Source: Pinus tabuliformis (Eukaryota > Streptophyta > Pinopsida > Pinales > Pinaceae). Taken from it: 64,000 nt of DNA. The stretch lies in NCBI GenBank assembly GCA_031772625.1, contig CM062813.1:693294420-693358419 (forward strand), in the 5' to 3' direction. This document shows positions 33,405-45,029 of the stretch, piece by piece. The notes beneath the pieces were generated by a model. The model made no database searches, was not told the DNA's origin, and worked only from the letters and a program-made list of their open reading frames with translations. The position numbers and the translations under genes were made by a program. Position 1 is the first letter of the stretch; each line of letters opens with the position of its first letter.

Positions 33405-35805
33405 TTGTTTCATATCTGGTCGGTTAAATACATTGTGACATACTCTAAACGTGTACATGCTTATTGTCTAACGCAATTACTCACTCTAAATAGAAGCAGT
33501 CTCTTTTCTATGTGATACTAGTCTTCTACAACATAACTACTATGACTCCCATGACTTAACTTATTTCACCTTCAGATTGAGTGTAATCTCTCTTGTACTT
33601 GGACATCATTAAAATAACACTTATATCCAAGGTGATTCCTTGGGATACCCCAAAAGGCTAATCTCCCAGGCCAAAGTTAGAGGGAATCTTGCTGAGGTGA
33701 CAATGGCAAGATCCCTGATTTGCCCAAAGTTGGCACCCTGTGAGCCTTGCACTACTTCTTAGAGCCATAGAGTGGGAACTAATACACTACTTCTTAGAGC
33801 AACTAAGTGGGAACTCATCCTCTTCAGATGGAACCATAGAGAGGGAGGTGGAACTACTCACTCCAGATTGCAAATAAAGAAGTGGGAAGTTGAATTCAAT
33901 CACTAAGGATGGGATGAATCAAGATAGATTGCATGAATCACACTAGCCTTCTTAGAATCTTAGAAAGGTTGAACTCATTTAGTAGCCATAAGGATGGAAC
34001 ATAACCATAGATATTGGAACCAGTTCACTAGCCTTCATAGAGCCATAGTGTGTGGTTTCACTATAGAATACGGTACAGACAGACAAGACAAGAATGCATG
34101 CATAGATTCTAGTAAAGAAAGAAAAACATAGACTCATAGATAAAGAGGAAAGGTTTCTGTCTAATCCCCGACCGAAGGGAGGCACCATATAGAGCAGAAG
34201 GCTTGAATCAGAAGGTTTGGAATTGGAAGGGAATGGATGGTACCAGGTACTATATGGTACTATATATCACTCTTTATGAATTATATGCATTCTAATCTAA
34301 TATTTATTTTGAATGGTACCAGGTATAGTGCCAGATATAGTGCCAGGCACAAACAAGAAAGAATTGGAAGGGAAGAGATCAAATGATCTAATAACAAAGT
34401 AAAAGTTGGTAATACTACTTCAAGCAAGTAGGAGAATGGTCTTAATGGTCCCAATGCCCATTGCAAGACAAAGAATATGTGGTCCAAGTTTAAATGCTTG
34501 GTTTAAGCACCCTAGCTCAAAGGAGCACACATGGAAACAATGTATGATCTTAAGGAAGAATGATAGTCAACCTTGAGAAGCACTCCACCCAAATTGAGGT
34601 TTTCAATTGCTATATTTGGACATTCTTGAGGAGCACTACAAGGAGAGGAGTACATGTGTTATGTGCACCCTATTGACAAAGTAAACAATCTTGGTTTAAA
34701 GGGAGCACTCCTCATAAATCTAAGATTGGAACAAGAAGAAGAAAGAAACAATCTCAATATTTTGATATAGGAGACAATCAAGAAGGCAGTGAGTTGGAAA
34801 CCAAACTTATTAATCTAAAGAATCAAATGATCAATATGTCTCTAAACATGTTGTAGCAGACCATAAGCATGGCAAGGTCAAACAATAACATAACCTCATG
34901 GATGAAGTTTGAGACTTGATTTCTAAATAATAAGAATCTAAATGAGAAGAGAAGAAAAAGTGGGAAAAGAGGAACACTATAAAAGTCCAAACACCCATTA
35001 GAGAGAAAGCGAAGAGTGACTTCAAGCCTTATGTAGTTGAGATTTTCACCCTTAAATTCAATCAATGGTTACAACAACTTGATGTTTATTTAAGTGTGCA
35101 TGCAATTAGTGAAGAGAAAAGAATCTCTTTCACTTGGTTGAATTTAAGACCATGCAAACCTAGTGGGAAAGTTATGTTACCACTCAAATAATTAAGTAGG
35201 AACCACTAGTAAATCAATGGGAAACATTAAAGAATCTCATTATGTGGTAGTTCTATCCCAATGGATATGAGTAAGAAAAAAAAGATAAAATGGAAAAGGA
35301 AAAACCATACAAGTGTCCACCATTGAGTTTCAAAAATGGGCCATTCAATTGATTATATCTCCCAATAAGAATAATTTTTTAAGTCAATATTTGGTAGGAC
35401 TACATAGTGATATCCAAATACAACTAATGTTTTGAAAACCAAAGTCCATTGATGAAGCCGGTGTATAAGCAATTGGAATTTTGATATCAGTGTCCCCTAG
35501 TAACCAAGCTAAGTTAATGGGACTGGAATATCTCTGGTAGAATTCAAAGGGAAAAGAAAAGAAAATAAACAAGCAAGCCCAAATGATGCCCATAAAGAAA
35601 GTCATAGAGAACTCTTCAAGTATAAATGAAACCTACACAGATAGTGATAGAGATTTCGAAATGGTTAAGGGGATGAAGAACAAAAAGTTCCAAAACCCAA
35701 ATTCTGAGGACAAATAATCTTGTAAATCTGTGATGTGTATTATGACCTTGAGTTTTTAATGATCTAGGGGTTCTCATAGCATGGAGGGAGACTGTACTTA
35801 TGTCG
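33405..35805 (+). mobile_element. gag-only retroelement relic, copy A
   Basis: About 2.4 kb that matches 40797-43255 in the same orientation and order. Near 34980-35640 the plus strand holds a decayed gypsy-type Gag: FKPYVVEIFTLKFNQWLQ, LDVYLSVHAISEEK and later GMEYLW-like text, with many breaks. No polymerase or clear LTR is visible. Upstream sequence (33600-34150) has short repeats of CACTACTTCTTAGAGC. Confidence 0.65.
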
Positions 35806-35839
35806 AAGAACCACGAAGAACCTAAGGAAAAGAGGTATG

Positions 35840-36068
35840 TCAGTGACCAACTGCTTGTTGCATCTTGTGCTTAAATGGGGCTGAAGATGTGGATCATCTA
35901 TTGTTGCATTGCAACTACTCAAGAAAGGTTTTTTGTGAACTGTTTAAACCCCTGGGAAGAAAATGGGTTATGCCTCCCTTTTTCCAAATTATGGCCAATG
36001 GGATGTCAAAGTCTGGTGGAATATGGCCCCCACATTTTGTATGGGCTATTTGGAAGGAAATAAATTGA
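35840..36068 (+). pseudogene. LINE zf-RVT fragment
   Basis: The plus frame reads CCILCLNGAEDVDHLLLHC, the Cys-x2-Cys ... His ... Cys zinc-binding block that follows LINE polymerases. FCELFKPLGRKWVMP, then PHFVWAIWKEIN, close it. It is an isolated plus-strand LINE piece, unrelated in position to the LINE at 23781-30721. Confidence 0.75.
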
Positions 36069-37295
36069 ACAATGGGACAAGAAAATGGAGGAAAACACTT
36101 TGGCGAGAAGGACCAAGATTCTAATAAACGAAAATGTGAGCATCATGCTAGAAAAGGAGAAGGATGATAAACCTTAAAGCCTTGAGGGTGTTGGGTTTCC
36201 CTATCCTTCCAACTACCTTAAGAGAATTAAGGGGATGGGTTATGGCTAAAGCATTAGACCCTGTCGTTTGAAACATTCAAGTGGGAATAACCCCCTACTA
36301 TTAAGAATTATTCCCATACTATAATGACTAATCATTATGAATCTAGCGTAGAGGAGTAGAGCTTTGGCTTGAGGTTGGTGTTCATGGTTACTTGGTTCAT
36401 GGTTAGTGAGGTGCTATGTGCTTTCATTGTTGATTTCTCAAGTAATCACTGTTGTGATCATCCTAGTTGTTGAATATCTATTTACTTTGATGGTTCCTCT
36501 CTCTTGTATTGGTTAGGTGTCCTCATAGTCTATCAAGGCTAAAACATAGTTTGGAAGCCTCAGTTGATTGATGCCCTAGTTTGATACCTCATCCTTATAA
36601 AACCCTAATAAATGATAACCATTTTATTGCGCTTGGAGTTGTGCCTGTTATACTTCACTCTCCTTCCTTGAGTAACCTCAAACCCTAGCCCTAGGGTTGA
36701 TTTGATTCCATTTTCCCTAACCCTAGATTATAGTGAGGCACTAGTCTTACCATAAATTTTATTATTTTCACAAAACCCAAAGTCTCATCCTAGGTAATGG
36801 TTTATCTAGGGTTTTACCCTAAGCCATAGAAAAATATTTAAATATTATAGAACCCTAAAATAATCAAATCTATACCTGCTTGAAATAAGCACCTTACCTT
36901 CTAGTTTTTCCCTCGCTAGTAGGATAAAGACATTTACTATTTTTATAGGGTTGTATCAGCCTTACTATCAAGGTTTGATTGAGTTTGAGAAAGCTTCAAC
37001 TGTTGGAACACATCTTTTTCTCCCTAAGTCTTCTCCTTGTATCTAGGACTCATTTTGATGGTAGGAACTTGGTGTTGTTCCTAATCCACTGATTCAAGCC
37101 TTAGTGATTCACTCTTATTGCTGCAAAAGTACAGCTGTACATTTTCCTCTTATTTCTTTTGGTTTGAACTCAAAAAAGTACCCACTTACCTAGGACAACT
37201 AGCTCCAACACTGGTTTCAATCTGTTGCTGATATAATTGATTAATTTGTTGATATATAACTGGTGTAATTGACTATATATTGTTGATATATATAC
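36069..37295. other. spacer with LINE tail remnant, no gene
   Basis: Up to about 36350 it may still be LINE 3' sequence. From there to 37295 it is AT-rich, with CCCTAACCCTAG and AAACCCTA fragments near 36680-36850 that recall telomere-like or intron-type plant sequence but never form an array. TA-rich just before the next LTR. Confidence 0.4.
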
Positions 37296-37917
37296 TGATC
37301 CATGTGGATGTTGGGGGCCACCCACCTATCCCATTTGGACCCCCACAACTATCTCTTTCAGTTTTTCGGTTTCCGTAATTGTAGCACAATTTACTATTTT
37401 TAGCAATTTTTCGGGTCCTGAACTTCCAGAGCCGTTTTGAGGCCCTAAACAACGTTTTTTGGGAAATCTAGGAGCAACATGGGTCCATGGACAAATGATG
37501 CTCTTCCCAAAGTTGTAATGCTTGGATAGATATTTCTAGTGAGCTATTGTACGCGTCAAATGGAGATCATATGCCAAAGTTACGACCAAGGGAAATTGAT
37601 GTACCAATTTACCCAAAACAGGGCCCACAATTTGGCGGTTCATCTTCTAGGGTTAGGTTTTGGGATGTTAAGGGTTTTTCATTGTTTCTCAACAATAAAT
37701 AGGCCTTCGAGCCTCATTGTAACACAGTTTAGAAGCATGTAGCCGCCACATCTCTTCTCAGAGATAAGCTACCATCACCCTAGCTGGTTTATTTCCATTG
37801 TCATTTGTAAGCATATTTCAGTGTTTTACATTAATGAAATGAAATATTATTTCTGCTGCATCTTTGTGTATATGGTTATCTCTGTATTTTTTTGCATTCC
37901 TATTTAAATCCGGATCA
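37296..37917 (+). repeat. 5' LTR of the 37296-40634 element
   Basis: 622 bp, TGATCCATGTGG ... CCGGATCA. Nearly the same sequence as 40013-40634. Confidence 0.9.
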
Positions 37918-37930
37918 GCGGTATCAGAGG
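37918..37930 (+). other. primer binding site, variant
   Basis: GCGGTATCAGAGG directly follows the LTR end; it differs slightly from the initiator-Met consensus. Confidence 0.65.
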
Positions 37931-38183
37931 GGTTTGCTTTTTCTATTTTTTTCTTTGCATGTTCCCAACGAGGTCGGGATATAAGGAGTTAGGACTTGAA
38001 CTGGTTGAACCTTTGCAAGACCAGCCTCGCAAATCTTGACGGCCTCCCATGGTAGATGAAAAGAAAGACGAGGGGGTAGGAGATCCTATCAAAATCTTGC
38101 TCGAAGAAGCCCTCGAGCGGCAAAGGAATGCGATGATGGACAAATTTGCTTAGATCCTTTAGCGTCTACGCAGAGGCGACACA

Positions 38184-39065
38184 TTGGCTTCCAACAGCTA
38201 CTTTGGAAATGCCACACCCTTTAAGGTACAAGTTAATTTTGAAATCCCCATCTTCAAGGGTCAAATAGGCGCAGATGCCATAGATAAATGGTTAAATCTG
38301 CTAGATGCGTATTTTTCTATTCATGATTTTTCCAGTCGGGAAAAGATTATTTTCGCTCTTCTCAAAGCAGCCCCCCACATCAAGGACTGGTGGGAAACCT
38401 ACTGCCAGCAGAAGGATGAAAATATGGGTTCACTATTTTCAGCCGCACCCACTTGGGATTCATTCCGAGATGCCATCAAGGAGCAGTACTACCCTGTCAA
38501 AAGCTACGAGGACAAATACATAAAGTGGACCATGCTGCGACAGGGAAGGGACCAAGATGTGCCAGAGTTCACAAACATTTTTCTTCGCACACAGTTGGGT
38601 ATCAAGGGCTCTGAGCTGCATTTGGCACTCAAATACCACGGTTGCCTACACAAGTACATCCAAGAAGAGATGGAGTTCTTGAACATCTCCTCGCTCGGCA
38701 CGGCATACCAATACACAGAAATCGAGTAGAAGTTCAAACAGAAGAAACGAGACTTTGGATCTACAAATTCGAAGACCAAAGGACAAAGCCAAGGCGGGAT
38801 GACCCAAGACAACCTGTCGAAGCCGCAAGAAAAGAAAAACACCATGAAGTCGAAGAAGGACACAGGAAAGTGGTATGAGTTCCATAAGAGCCCCACTCAC
38901 AACACAAGTGAGTGTCGGACCAAGCAGTCAATGGTGGTAGAGTTGATGGCTTCAGAATCAGATGCATGTTCTGACCCTGTGTCAGAACTCGACAAGGGGA
39001 ATGGCAAAGGGAAGCAGATCATTGATGTGGAGCCCAGCGTCACTGTTGCCACCACCAAGATCTAG
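38184..39065 (+). pseudogene. gypsy Gag
   Basis: Starts at ATG 38184. The capsid region includes NFEIPIFKGQIGADAIDKWL, LDAYFSIHDFSSREKIIFAL, DWWETY, then TWDSFRDAIKEQYYPVKSYE and WTMLRQGRDQDVPEFTNIF, the standard Retrotrans_gag order. A TAG at 38727 replaces an expected Gln. The same frame continues through a Lys-rich region to WYEFHKSPTHNTSEC, which resembles a degenerate knuckle. It ends in frame with protease across a TAG at 39063. Confidence 0.88.
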
Positions 39066-39620
39066 AAGAATGAGCCCGAAGATCCAGAGGAGGGGGAGCA
39101 CCTTTTCCACTCACAGATGTGGGTGAAGAGTTCGCCACTACAATTCATTGTCGACAGTGGTAGCCAAAAGAACCTCATTTCAGCAGAGGCCGTGAAGCGG
39201 TTGGGCCTACTGACTACACCACACCCATAGCCATATAGTATCAAGTGGCTTCATGAAGGACAAGATCTCAAAGTTCGCTAGCATTGCCGCCTTCCCTACA
39301 ACATCAAGCCCTTCACAGATGAGGTATTGTGTGATGCTAGACCTCTGGATGTTTGTGATGTATTATTAGGCCAACCATACTTGTGGAGGAAACATGCTGT
39401 GTCTGAGTCAAGGCCTCGCGCTTTCATGATTTCTTTGAATAATTCATTATACAGGATACTATAGGTAGCCCCACCTACCACCACCTCTTTGATCACTGTT
39501 AAGAAAGGCAGCAAGCTCATCTCCTAAACTAGGAAATTCATCTGTCTAGTTCACTCCCAAAGAAAGGGGAATATTGTCACCAGATCCATGACCCCCACGA
39601 AGGGTTCCTCCACGTAGCAG
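39066..39620 (+). pseudogene. gypsy protease and linker
   Basis: FIVDSGSQKNLISAEAVKRL is the retropepsin active site (D-S-G). DVCDVLLGQPYLW is its carboxyl block. Stops at 39228, 39279, 39462, 39525 and 39615 are all TAG or TAA in one unbroken frame, and nearly all sit where a Gln codon is likely. Confidence 0.85.
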
Positions 39621-39968
39621 CAACAACAAAGGGATACAGTCATGACAGAACACATGAACAACTTCTCCTCACCCACAGGGGTACCACATAAAATTCAGGT
39701 GGGCAACAAATTCTGGTTGCATCTGCAGAAAGAACGCCTTACAAGAGCCCATCAAAAGCTCCGACCGCGCTGACATGGTCCTTACACCATTACCAAGGCT
39801 GTGGGAAATAATACATTGGAGCACAACATTCCTCCATTCCTTCACTTGCACCAAGTGTTCAATGTGGACCGTCACCGACCATGCTTCCCACCATTACTAG
39901 ACACATCAGAGATTGCAGAACAGCTCACCAGAGACGCAGCTCAGCAGAAGCTTCCTCATCTCAGGTAG
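39621..39968 (+). pseudogene. integrase carboxyl-terminal (GPY/F) domain, fused in frame to protease
   Basis: VGNKFWLHLQKERL then HGPYTITKAVGNN and FNVDRHRP match the carboxyl domain of gypsy integrases. A TGA at 39771 lies just before the GPY. The frame is the same as Gag and protease, so the loss of polymerase and integrase core preserved frame. In full elements this domain helps choose target sites. Confidence 0.75.
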
Positions 39969-39997
39969 GAACTCAACGCAACGAGGACCATTGCTTC

Positions 39998-40012
39998 CTA
40001 AGGGGGGAGGAA
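39998..40012 (+). other. polypurine tract
   Basis: TAAGGGGGGAGGAA abuts the right LTR. Confidence 0.85.
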
Positions 40013-40634
40013 TGATCCAGGTGGATGTTGGGGGCTACCCACCTATCCCATTTGGACCCCCACAACTGTCTCTTTCAGTTTTTCAGTTTTCGTAATTGTA
40101 GCACAATTTACTATTTTTAGCAGTTTTTCGGGTCCTAAACTTCCGAAGCTGTTTTGAGGCCCTAAACGACATTTTTTGGGAAATCTGGGAGCAATATGGG
40201 TCCGTGGACTAATGTTTCTCTTGCCAAAGTTGTAGTGCTCGAATAGATATTTCTAATGAGCTATTGTACGCGTCAAACGGAGATCGTATGCCAAAGTTAC
40301 GACCCAGGGAAATTGATGTACCAATTTACCCAAAACGGGGCCCACAATTTGGCAGTTCATCTTCTAGGGTTAGGTTTTGGGATGTTAAGGGTTTTCCATT
40401 GTTTCTCAACAATAGATAGGCCTTTGAGCCTCATTTTAACACAGCTTAGAGGCATGTAGCCGCCACATCTCTTCTTAGAGATAAGCTACCATTGCCCTAG
40501 CTGGTTTATTTCCACTGTTGTTTGTAAGCATATTTTAGTATTTTACATTAATGAAATGAAATATTATTTCTGCTGCATATTTGTGTATATGGTTATCTCT
40601 GTATTTTGTTGCGTTCCTGTTTAAATCCGGATCA
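40013..40634 (+). repeat. 3' LTR of the 37296-40634 element
   Basis: 622 bp, TGATCCAGGTGG ... CCGGATCA, same length as the 5' LTR with scattered substitutions. Confidence 0.9.
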
Positions 40635-40796
40635 TATATATATCTATATATATATATACGCTGGTTGACTGAAAACAAAATGCTGGTATGACATGATATA
40701 AGTGTTGGTGTGATTCTGATAGATACTATTTTGTTTATGATGTATAACAACACTTGTTAAGGGAATAATATTATTACGAAGGGATTATACAATTAC

Positions 40797-43255
40797 ATAT
40801 TATTGTATATCTATTTGGTTAACTACATTGTGACATAATCTAAATGTGTACATGCTTATTGTTTGACACAAGTAATCACTCTAAATAGAAGCAGTCTCCT
40901 TTCTCTGTGATACTAGTCTTCTACAACATAACTACTATGACTCCCTTGACTTAACATATTTCACCTTCACATTGAGTGTAATCTCTCTTGTACTTGGAAA
41001 TCATTAAAAGAACACTTATATCCAAGGTGATTCCTTGGAATACCCCAAAAGACTTATCTCTCGATCCAAAGTTCGAGGGCATCTTGCTGAGGTGACAGTG
41101 GCAAGATCCCTAAGTTGCCCAAAGTTGGAACCCTATGATACCTTCACTACTTCTTAGAGCCATAGAGTGGGAACTAATACACTACTTCTTGGAAAAGCTA
41201 AATGGGAACTCATCATCTTAAGATGGAACCATAGAGAGGGAAGTGGAACTACTCACTTCAGATTGGAAAGAAAGAAGTGGGAAGTTGATCTCAATCACTA
41301 AGGATAGGATGAATCAAGATAGATTGCATGCAAAGGAAGAAGTGGAACTCAATCACACTAGCCTTCTTAGAAGATTAGAAAGGCTGAACTCATTCAGTAG
41401 CCATAAGGATGGAACAAAACCATAGATATTGGAACCAACTCACTAGTCTTCGTAGAGCCATAGAGTGTGGTTTCACTATAGAATGTAGTATAGACAGATA
41501 AGACGAGAATGCATGCATATATTCCAAAAGAAAGAATAGATTCTAGTAAAGAAAGAAAAAAATAGACTCATAGATAAAGAGGAAATGTTTCTCTCTAATC
41601 TCCGACCGAAGGGAGGCACCATATAGAGTACAAGGTTTGAATTAGAAGGTTTGGAATTGGAAGGGAGGGGATGGTACTAAGTACCAGGTATATATGGTAC
41701 TATATATTTCACTCTATATGAATTATATGCATTCTAATCAAATATTTATTCGGAATTGTACCAGGTATAGTGCCAGATATTGTGCTAGGTACATACAAGA
41801 AAGAACTGGAAGGGGAGAGATAAAACAATCTAATAACAAAGTAAAAGTTGGTAATACTACTTCAAGCAAGTAGGAGAATGGTCTTAATGGTCTCAACGCC
41901 CATTGCAAGACAAATAATACATGGTCAAAGGTTAAATTCTTGGTTTGAGTGCCCTAGCTCAAAGGAGCACACATGGCAACAATGTATGATCTTAAGGAAG
42001 AATGGTAGTCAAACTTGAGAAGCACTCCACACAAATTGAGGATTTCAATTGCTATATTTGCACATTCTTGAGGAGCACTACAAGGAGAGGAGGACATGTG
42101 TTATATGTACCCTATTGACAAAGTAAACAATCCTGGTTTAAAGGAAGTACTCCTCATAAAGCTAATATTGGAGCAAGAAGAAAGAAACAATCTCAATATT
42201 TTGATATGGGAGATAATTAAGAAGGTAGTGAATTGGAAACCAAACTTATTAATCTAAAGACTCAAATGATCCATATGTTTCTAAACATGTTGCAATGGAC
42301 CATAAGGATGGAAAGGTTAAACAAAAACATAACCTCATGGATGAATTTTGAGTTCTAAAGAAGAAGAATCTGAATGAGAAGATAATAAAAAGTGGGAAAT
42401 GGGGAACACTATGAAAGTCCAAACACCCATCAGAGAGAAAACGAAGATTGACTTCAAGCCTTATGTAGTTGAGATTTTCACCCTTAAATTCAATCAATGG
42501 TTACAACATCTCGATGTTTATTTAAGTGTGCATGAAATTAGTGAAGAGAAAATAATCTCTTTCACTTGGTTGAATTTAGAATTCCATGCATTAACCTAGT
42601 GGGAAAGTTATGTTACCACTCGAATAATTGAGTAGGAACCACTAGTAGATGAATGGGAAACATTAAAGAATCTCATTATGTGGCACTTCTATCCCATTGG
42701 ATATGAGTAAGAAAGAAAATATAATGGAATCTTTTTCAATAGAGTCAAGGACAAACCATGCAAGGGTCCACCATTGACATTAAAAAATGGGCCATTCAAT
42801 TGATTATATCTCCCAATAACAATAAATTTTTCAGTCAATATTTGGGAGGACTACAAGCAATATCCAAAGACAACTGATGTTTTGAAAACCAAAGTCCATT
42901 GATGATGCCGATGTACAAGCAATTGGAGTTTTGATATCAGTGTCCCCTAGTCTCCTAGTAACCAAACTAAGTTAATGGGAATGGAATACCTCTGGTAGAC
43001 TTCAAAGGGAAAAGAAAATAAAATAAACTAGCAAGCCCAAATGATGCCCAAAAAGAAAGTAATAGAGAACCCTTCAAGTCTTAATGAAACCAACAAAGAG
43101 AACCACAAAGATTGCCAAATGGTTAAGGGGACGAAGAATAAAGAGGTCCAAAACCCAGCTCCCAAGGAAAAATAATCTGGTAAATCTGTGATGTGTATTG
43201 TGACCTTGAGTTTGTTATTATCTAGGGGTTGAGCACAGAGGGAGACTGTACTTAT
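40797..43255 (+). mobile_element. gag-only retroelement relic, copy B
   Basis: Direct repeat of copy A (33405-35805), from TACATTGTGACATA to GGGAGACTGTACTTAT. Its Gag is somewhat better preserved: 42399-42599 reads FKPYVVEIFTLKFNQWLQHL, DVYLSVHEISEEK and FTWLNLEFHALT, then WESYVTTRI, WETLKNLIMWHFYPIGYE in pieces. The FYPIGYE block is characteristic of a plant gypsy Gag group. No polymerase. Confidence 0.65.
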
Positions 43256-43259
43256 TTTT

Positions 43260-44520
43260 ATCAAGAACCTATTTGTAGTTTGGTCTATTCAATTTTGAGC
43301 TTGTATATTCAACACAATTGCAGCTTGTCAAAATGGGCTACAAGAAATAGTAAAGATCTTGGATTCAAATAGATGAGAGCAATGTTCAAACCCCATGGAA
43401 GACAAGAGTGGATGTCAGGATGAGAAACACAAACTTTGTAAGGAATAAAAATGCTCTAGTTCTATTTTTACAGCTTGAAGAGAAGGGGTTTAGATGTAAT
43501 CATGCACATACTGTTGAAAATGGCAACAAGAAATGCTAAAAATAGTTGTTCGGGTACCAGTGTTGGACATAGCAACAAGGAACGAAAAATGGTAGTGCTA
43601 AAAATAACATTGCTATAAATAGAATTTCAGGATGGATTCCAATTTTAGTTAGTCCCTGAATTAAAATAGAGAATTAAAATTCAAATTTGATCTTAGCAGC
43701 TGTTTGTAAAATAAGTAATTAATTCATCTTGAGTTAATTAGTTGTAGAAAATCAAACATGAAGTCTATGTGAAGACATGCAACAGTTTCTCCATTGATTG
43801 AGGAATTTATCCCTTAGTTAAAGAGATAAGGATGAGTTGTAATTAGTTAGTTCAGTTAACTGAGTTAAGTCCAGTTAGATTAGTTCCAACAATTTGTTGA
43901 ATTAATTATGAGTTCAGTTAGTTAATGCATGCATGCATGTAACTGCTGCACTTCAGATAACCAAATATTCTCTCATAAATAACTCATGCATGTCAGTTCA
44001 GTCAGAGACTCAGTTGAGATCAGAGGAAGGGACAGTGTACTATCAGTTGGAGGATTTTTCCTATATAGGAAACTCATCCATGCAGAAGGAATTATCTCCT
44101 TCAGGATTGCACAGTTATATTAGAGGTTAGTGAGTGTGTGAAGAGGCCAATTCACACAGGTGGGAGCATTAGACCCCAAGGAAAACTGCGCAAGGAAATA
44201 GGAGGCTTGGAGGGCAGAGGAGAAGGCTTGTGAGAAGCCTTTGACTATCTATGAGTAGTAGAAGGATTGTACTGAGAGCTGGATAGCTTGTGAGCTAAAT
44301 CTTTGTGTAATCCGGACATATTTCCACTTGTATGATATACAGAGATTGGGGTTTTAGGCTGAGGCTTTCCCTGGGTTATTCTTCTGTGTTCATGTGTGAT
44401 TGAATCTTCTTCTTTGTTATATGTGTTCCGATTGATCTTCCTCAAATTGATTAAGCTTCTGCAAAGTTTGATAGTAGAATTAGATCAAGTATTTTGCTTT
44501 AGTATATTGCATTATCAGGT
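43260..44520. other. unassigned, LTR- or promoter-like stretch
   Basis: Rich in GTTAGTTA and ATGCATGCATGC-type short repeats (43850-43940), with TATAAATAG near 43612. It may contain an old LTR, but no matching partner was found. The upper end would correspond to intron sequence of the receptor-kinase relic. Confidence 0.3.
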
Positions 44521-45029
44521 GATCTACGGTGAAATTTCTACACATACCATGGATGAGAGAAAAGAGGCTTCCATTGTGATAGTTATAATGGACAAGAAGC
44601 TTCTCCTTGGCCTAGAAATAAGCTCTCAGAAAAACTATATTCTAGTGTCAAAGCTTACCCACCATCTCCATATGCCTCTCAAATTCATCCCTAGTCATCT
44701 TGTTAGAATTTTTCAATATCTTCACAGTTACAATCATTTTTTTCTCCATCAAAGCCTTATAAGTAGTCCCTAGCATGCCTCTCTCCATAATTTTAGCAGA
44801 TGCACGGAGCAGATCCTCTGAAGTGTACATCTGAGCTTCCCCACTGCAGAACATAAGAACCTAACTCCTTTGCTACTCATACTGAAGGCTCTTAGCATCT
44901 GTATTAACACAATACATATCATAACTAGTCTCCTCAATCGAAATATTATCACCTGCAACATTTTCAATCTCATTCCAAGGCTTCTGTTGTCTGTACCTAT
45001 TGCCATAAAAGCTAATAAGGAACACCAGG
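44521..45029 (-). pseudogene. LRR receptor-like kinase exon relic (juxtamembrane and kinase N-lobe)
   Basis: The minus strand reads MFCSGEAQMYTSEDLLRASA, then LGTTYKALMEKKMIVTVKIL (the region of subdomains I and II), EFERHMEMVGKL and NIVFLRAYF. After AKEKLLVHYNYHNGSLFSLIHG comes GTATGTG, a good 5' splice donor at a position where such kinases usually have an intron. This is the LRR-III type in which a (V/M)FC-GEA-xYTLEDLLRASAE stretch precedes the kinase. Stops after GKL and within the N-lobe are TGA/TAG at likely Arg and Gln codons. The juxtamembrane side is cut at 45029 by the Tat 5' LTR. Confidence 0.75.
45025..45029. repeat. probable target duplication, left copy
   Basis: CCAGG lies just before the LTR. 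The partner would be outside the window, so it cannot be confirmed. Confidence 0.4.

Larger units (their letters stand above)
37296..40634 (+). mobile_element. complete non-autonomous Ty3/gypsy element encoding gag-PR-integrase tail
   Basis: Two LTRs of identical length (622 bp), a primer-site-like sequence after the left LTR and a polypurine tract before the right. Flanking TATAC (37291-37295) and TATAT (40635-40639) agree at four of five positions, a plausible target duplication in TA-rich DNA. The 2.1-kb interior has one frame carrying Gag, protease and, after a short linker, only the GPY/F carboxyl end of integrase. Reverse transcriptase, RNase H and the integrase core are missing. The frame is never shifted, only interrupted by stops. 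Confidence 0.92.

Noticed and set aside
36680..36850. Interstitial telomere repeat (CCCTAA-like)
   Set aside because: Only scattered single motifs; no tandem array.
44396..44773. 125-codon plus frame
   Set aside because: It runs antisense to the receptor-kinase relic and shows no domain of its own.
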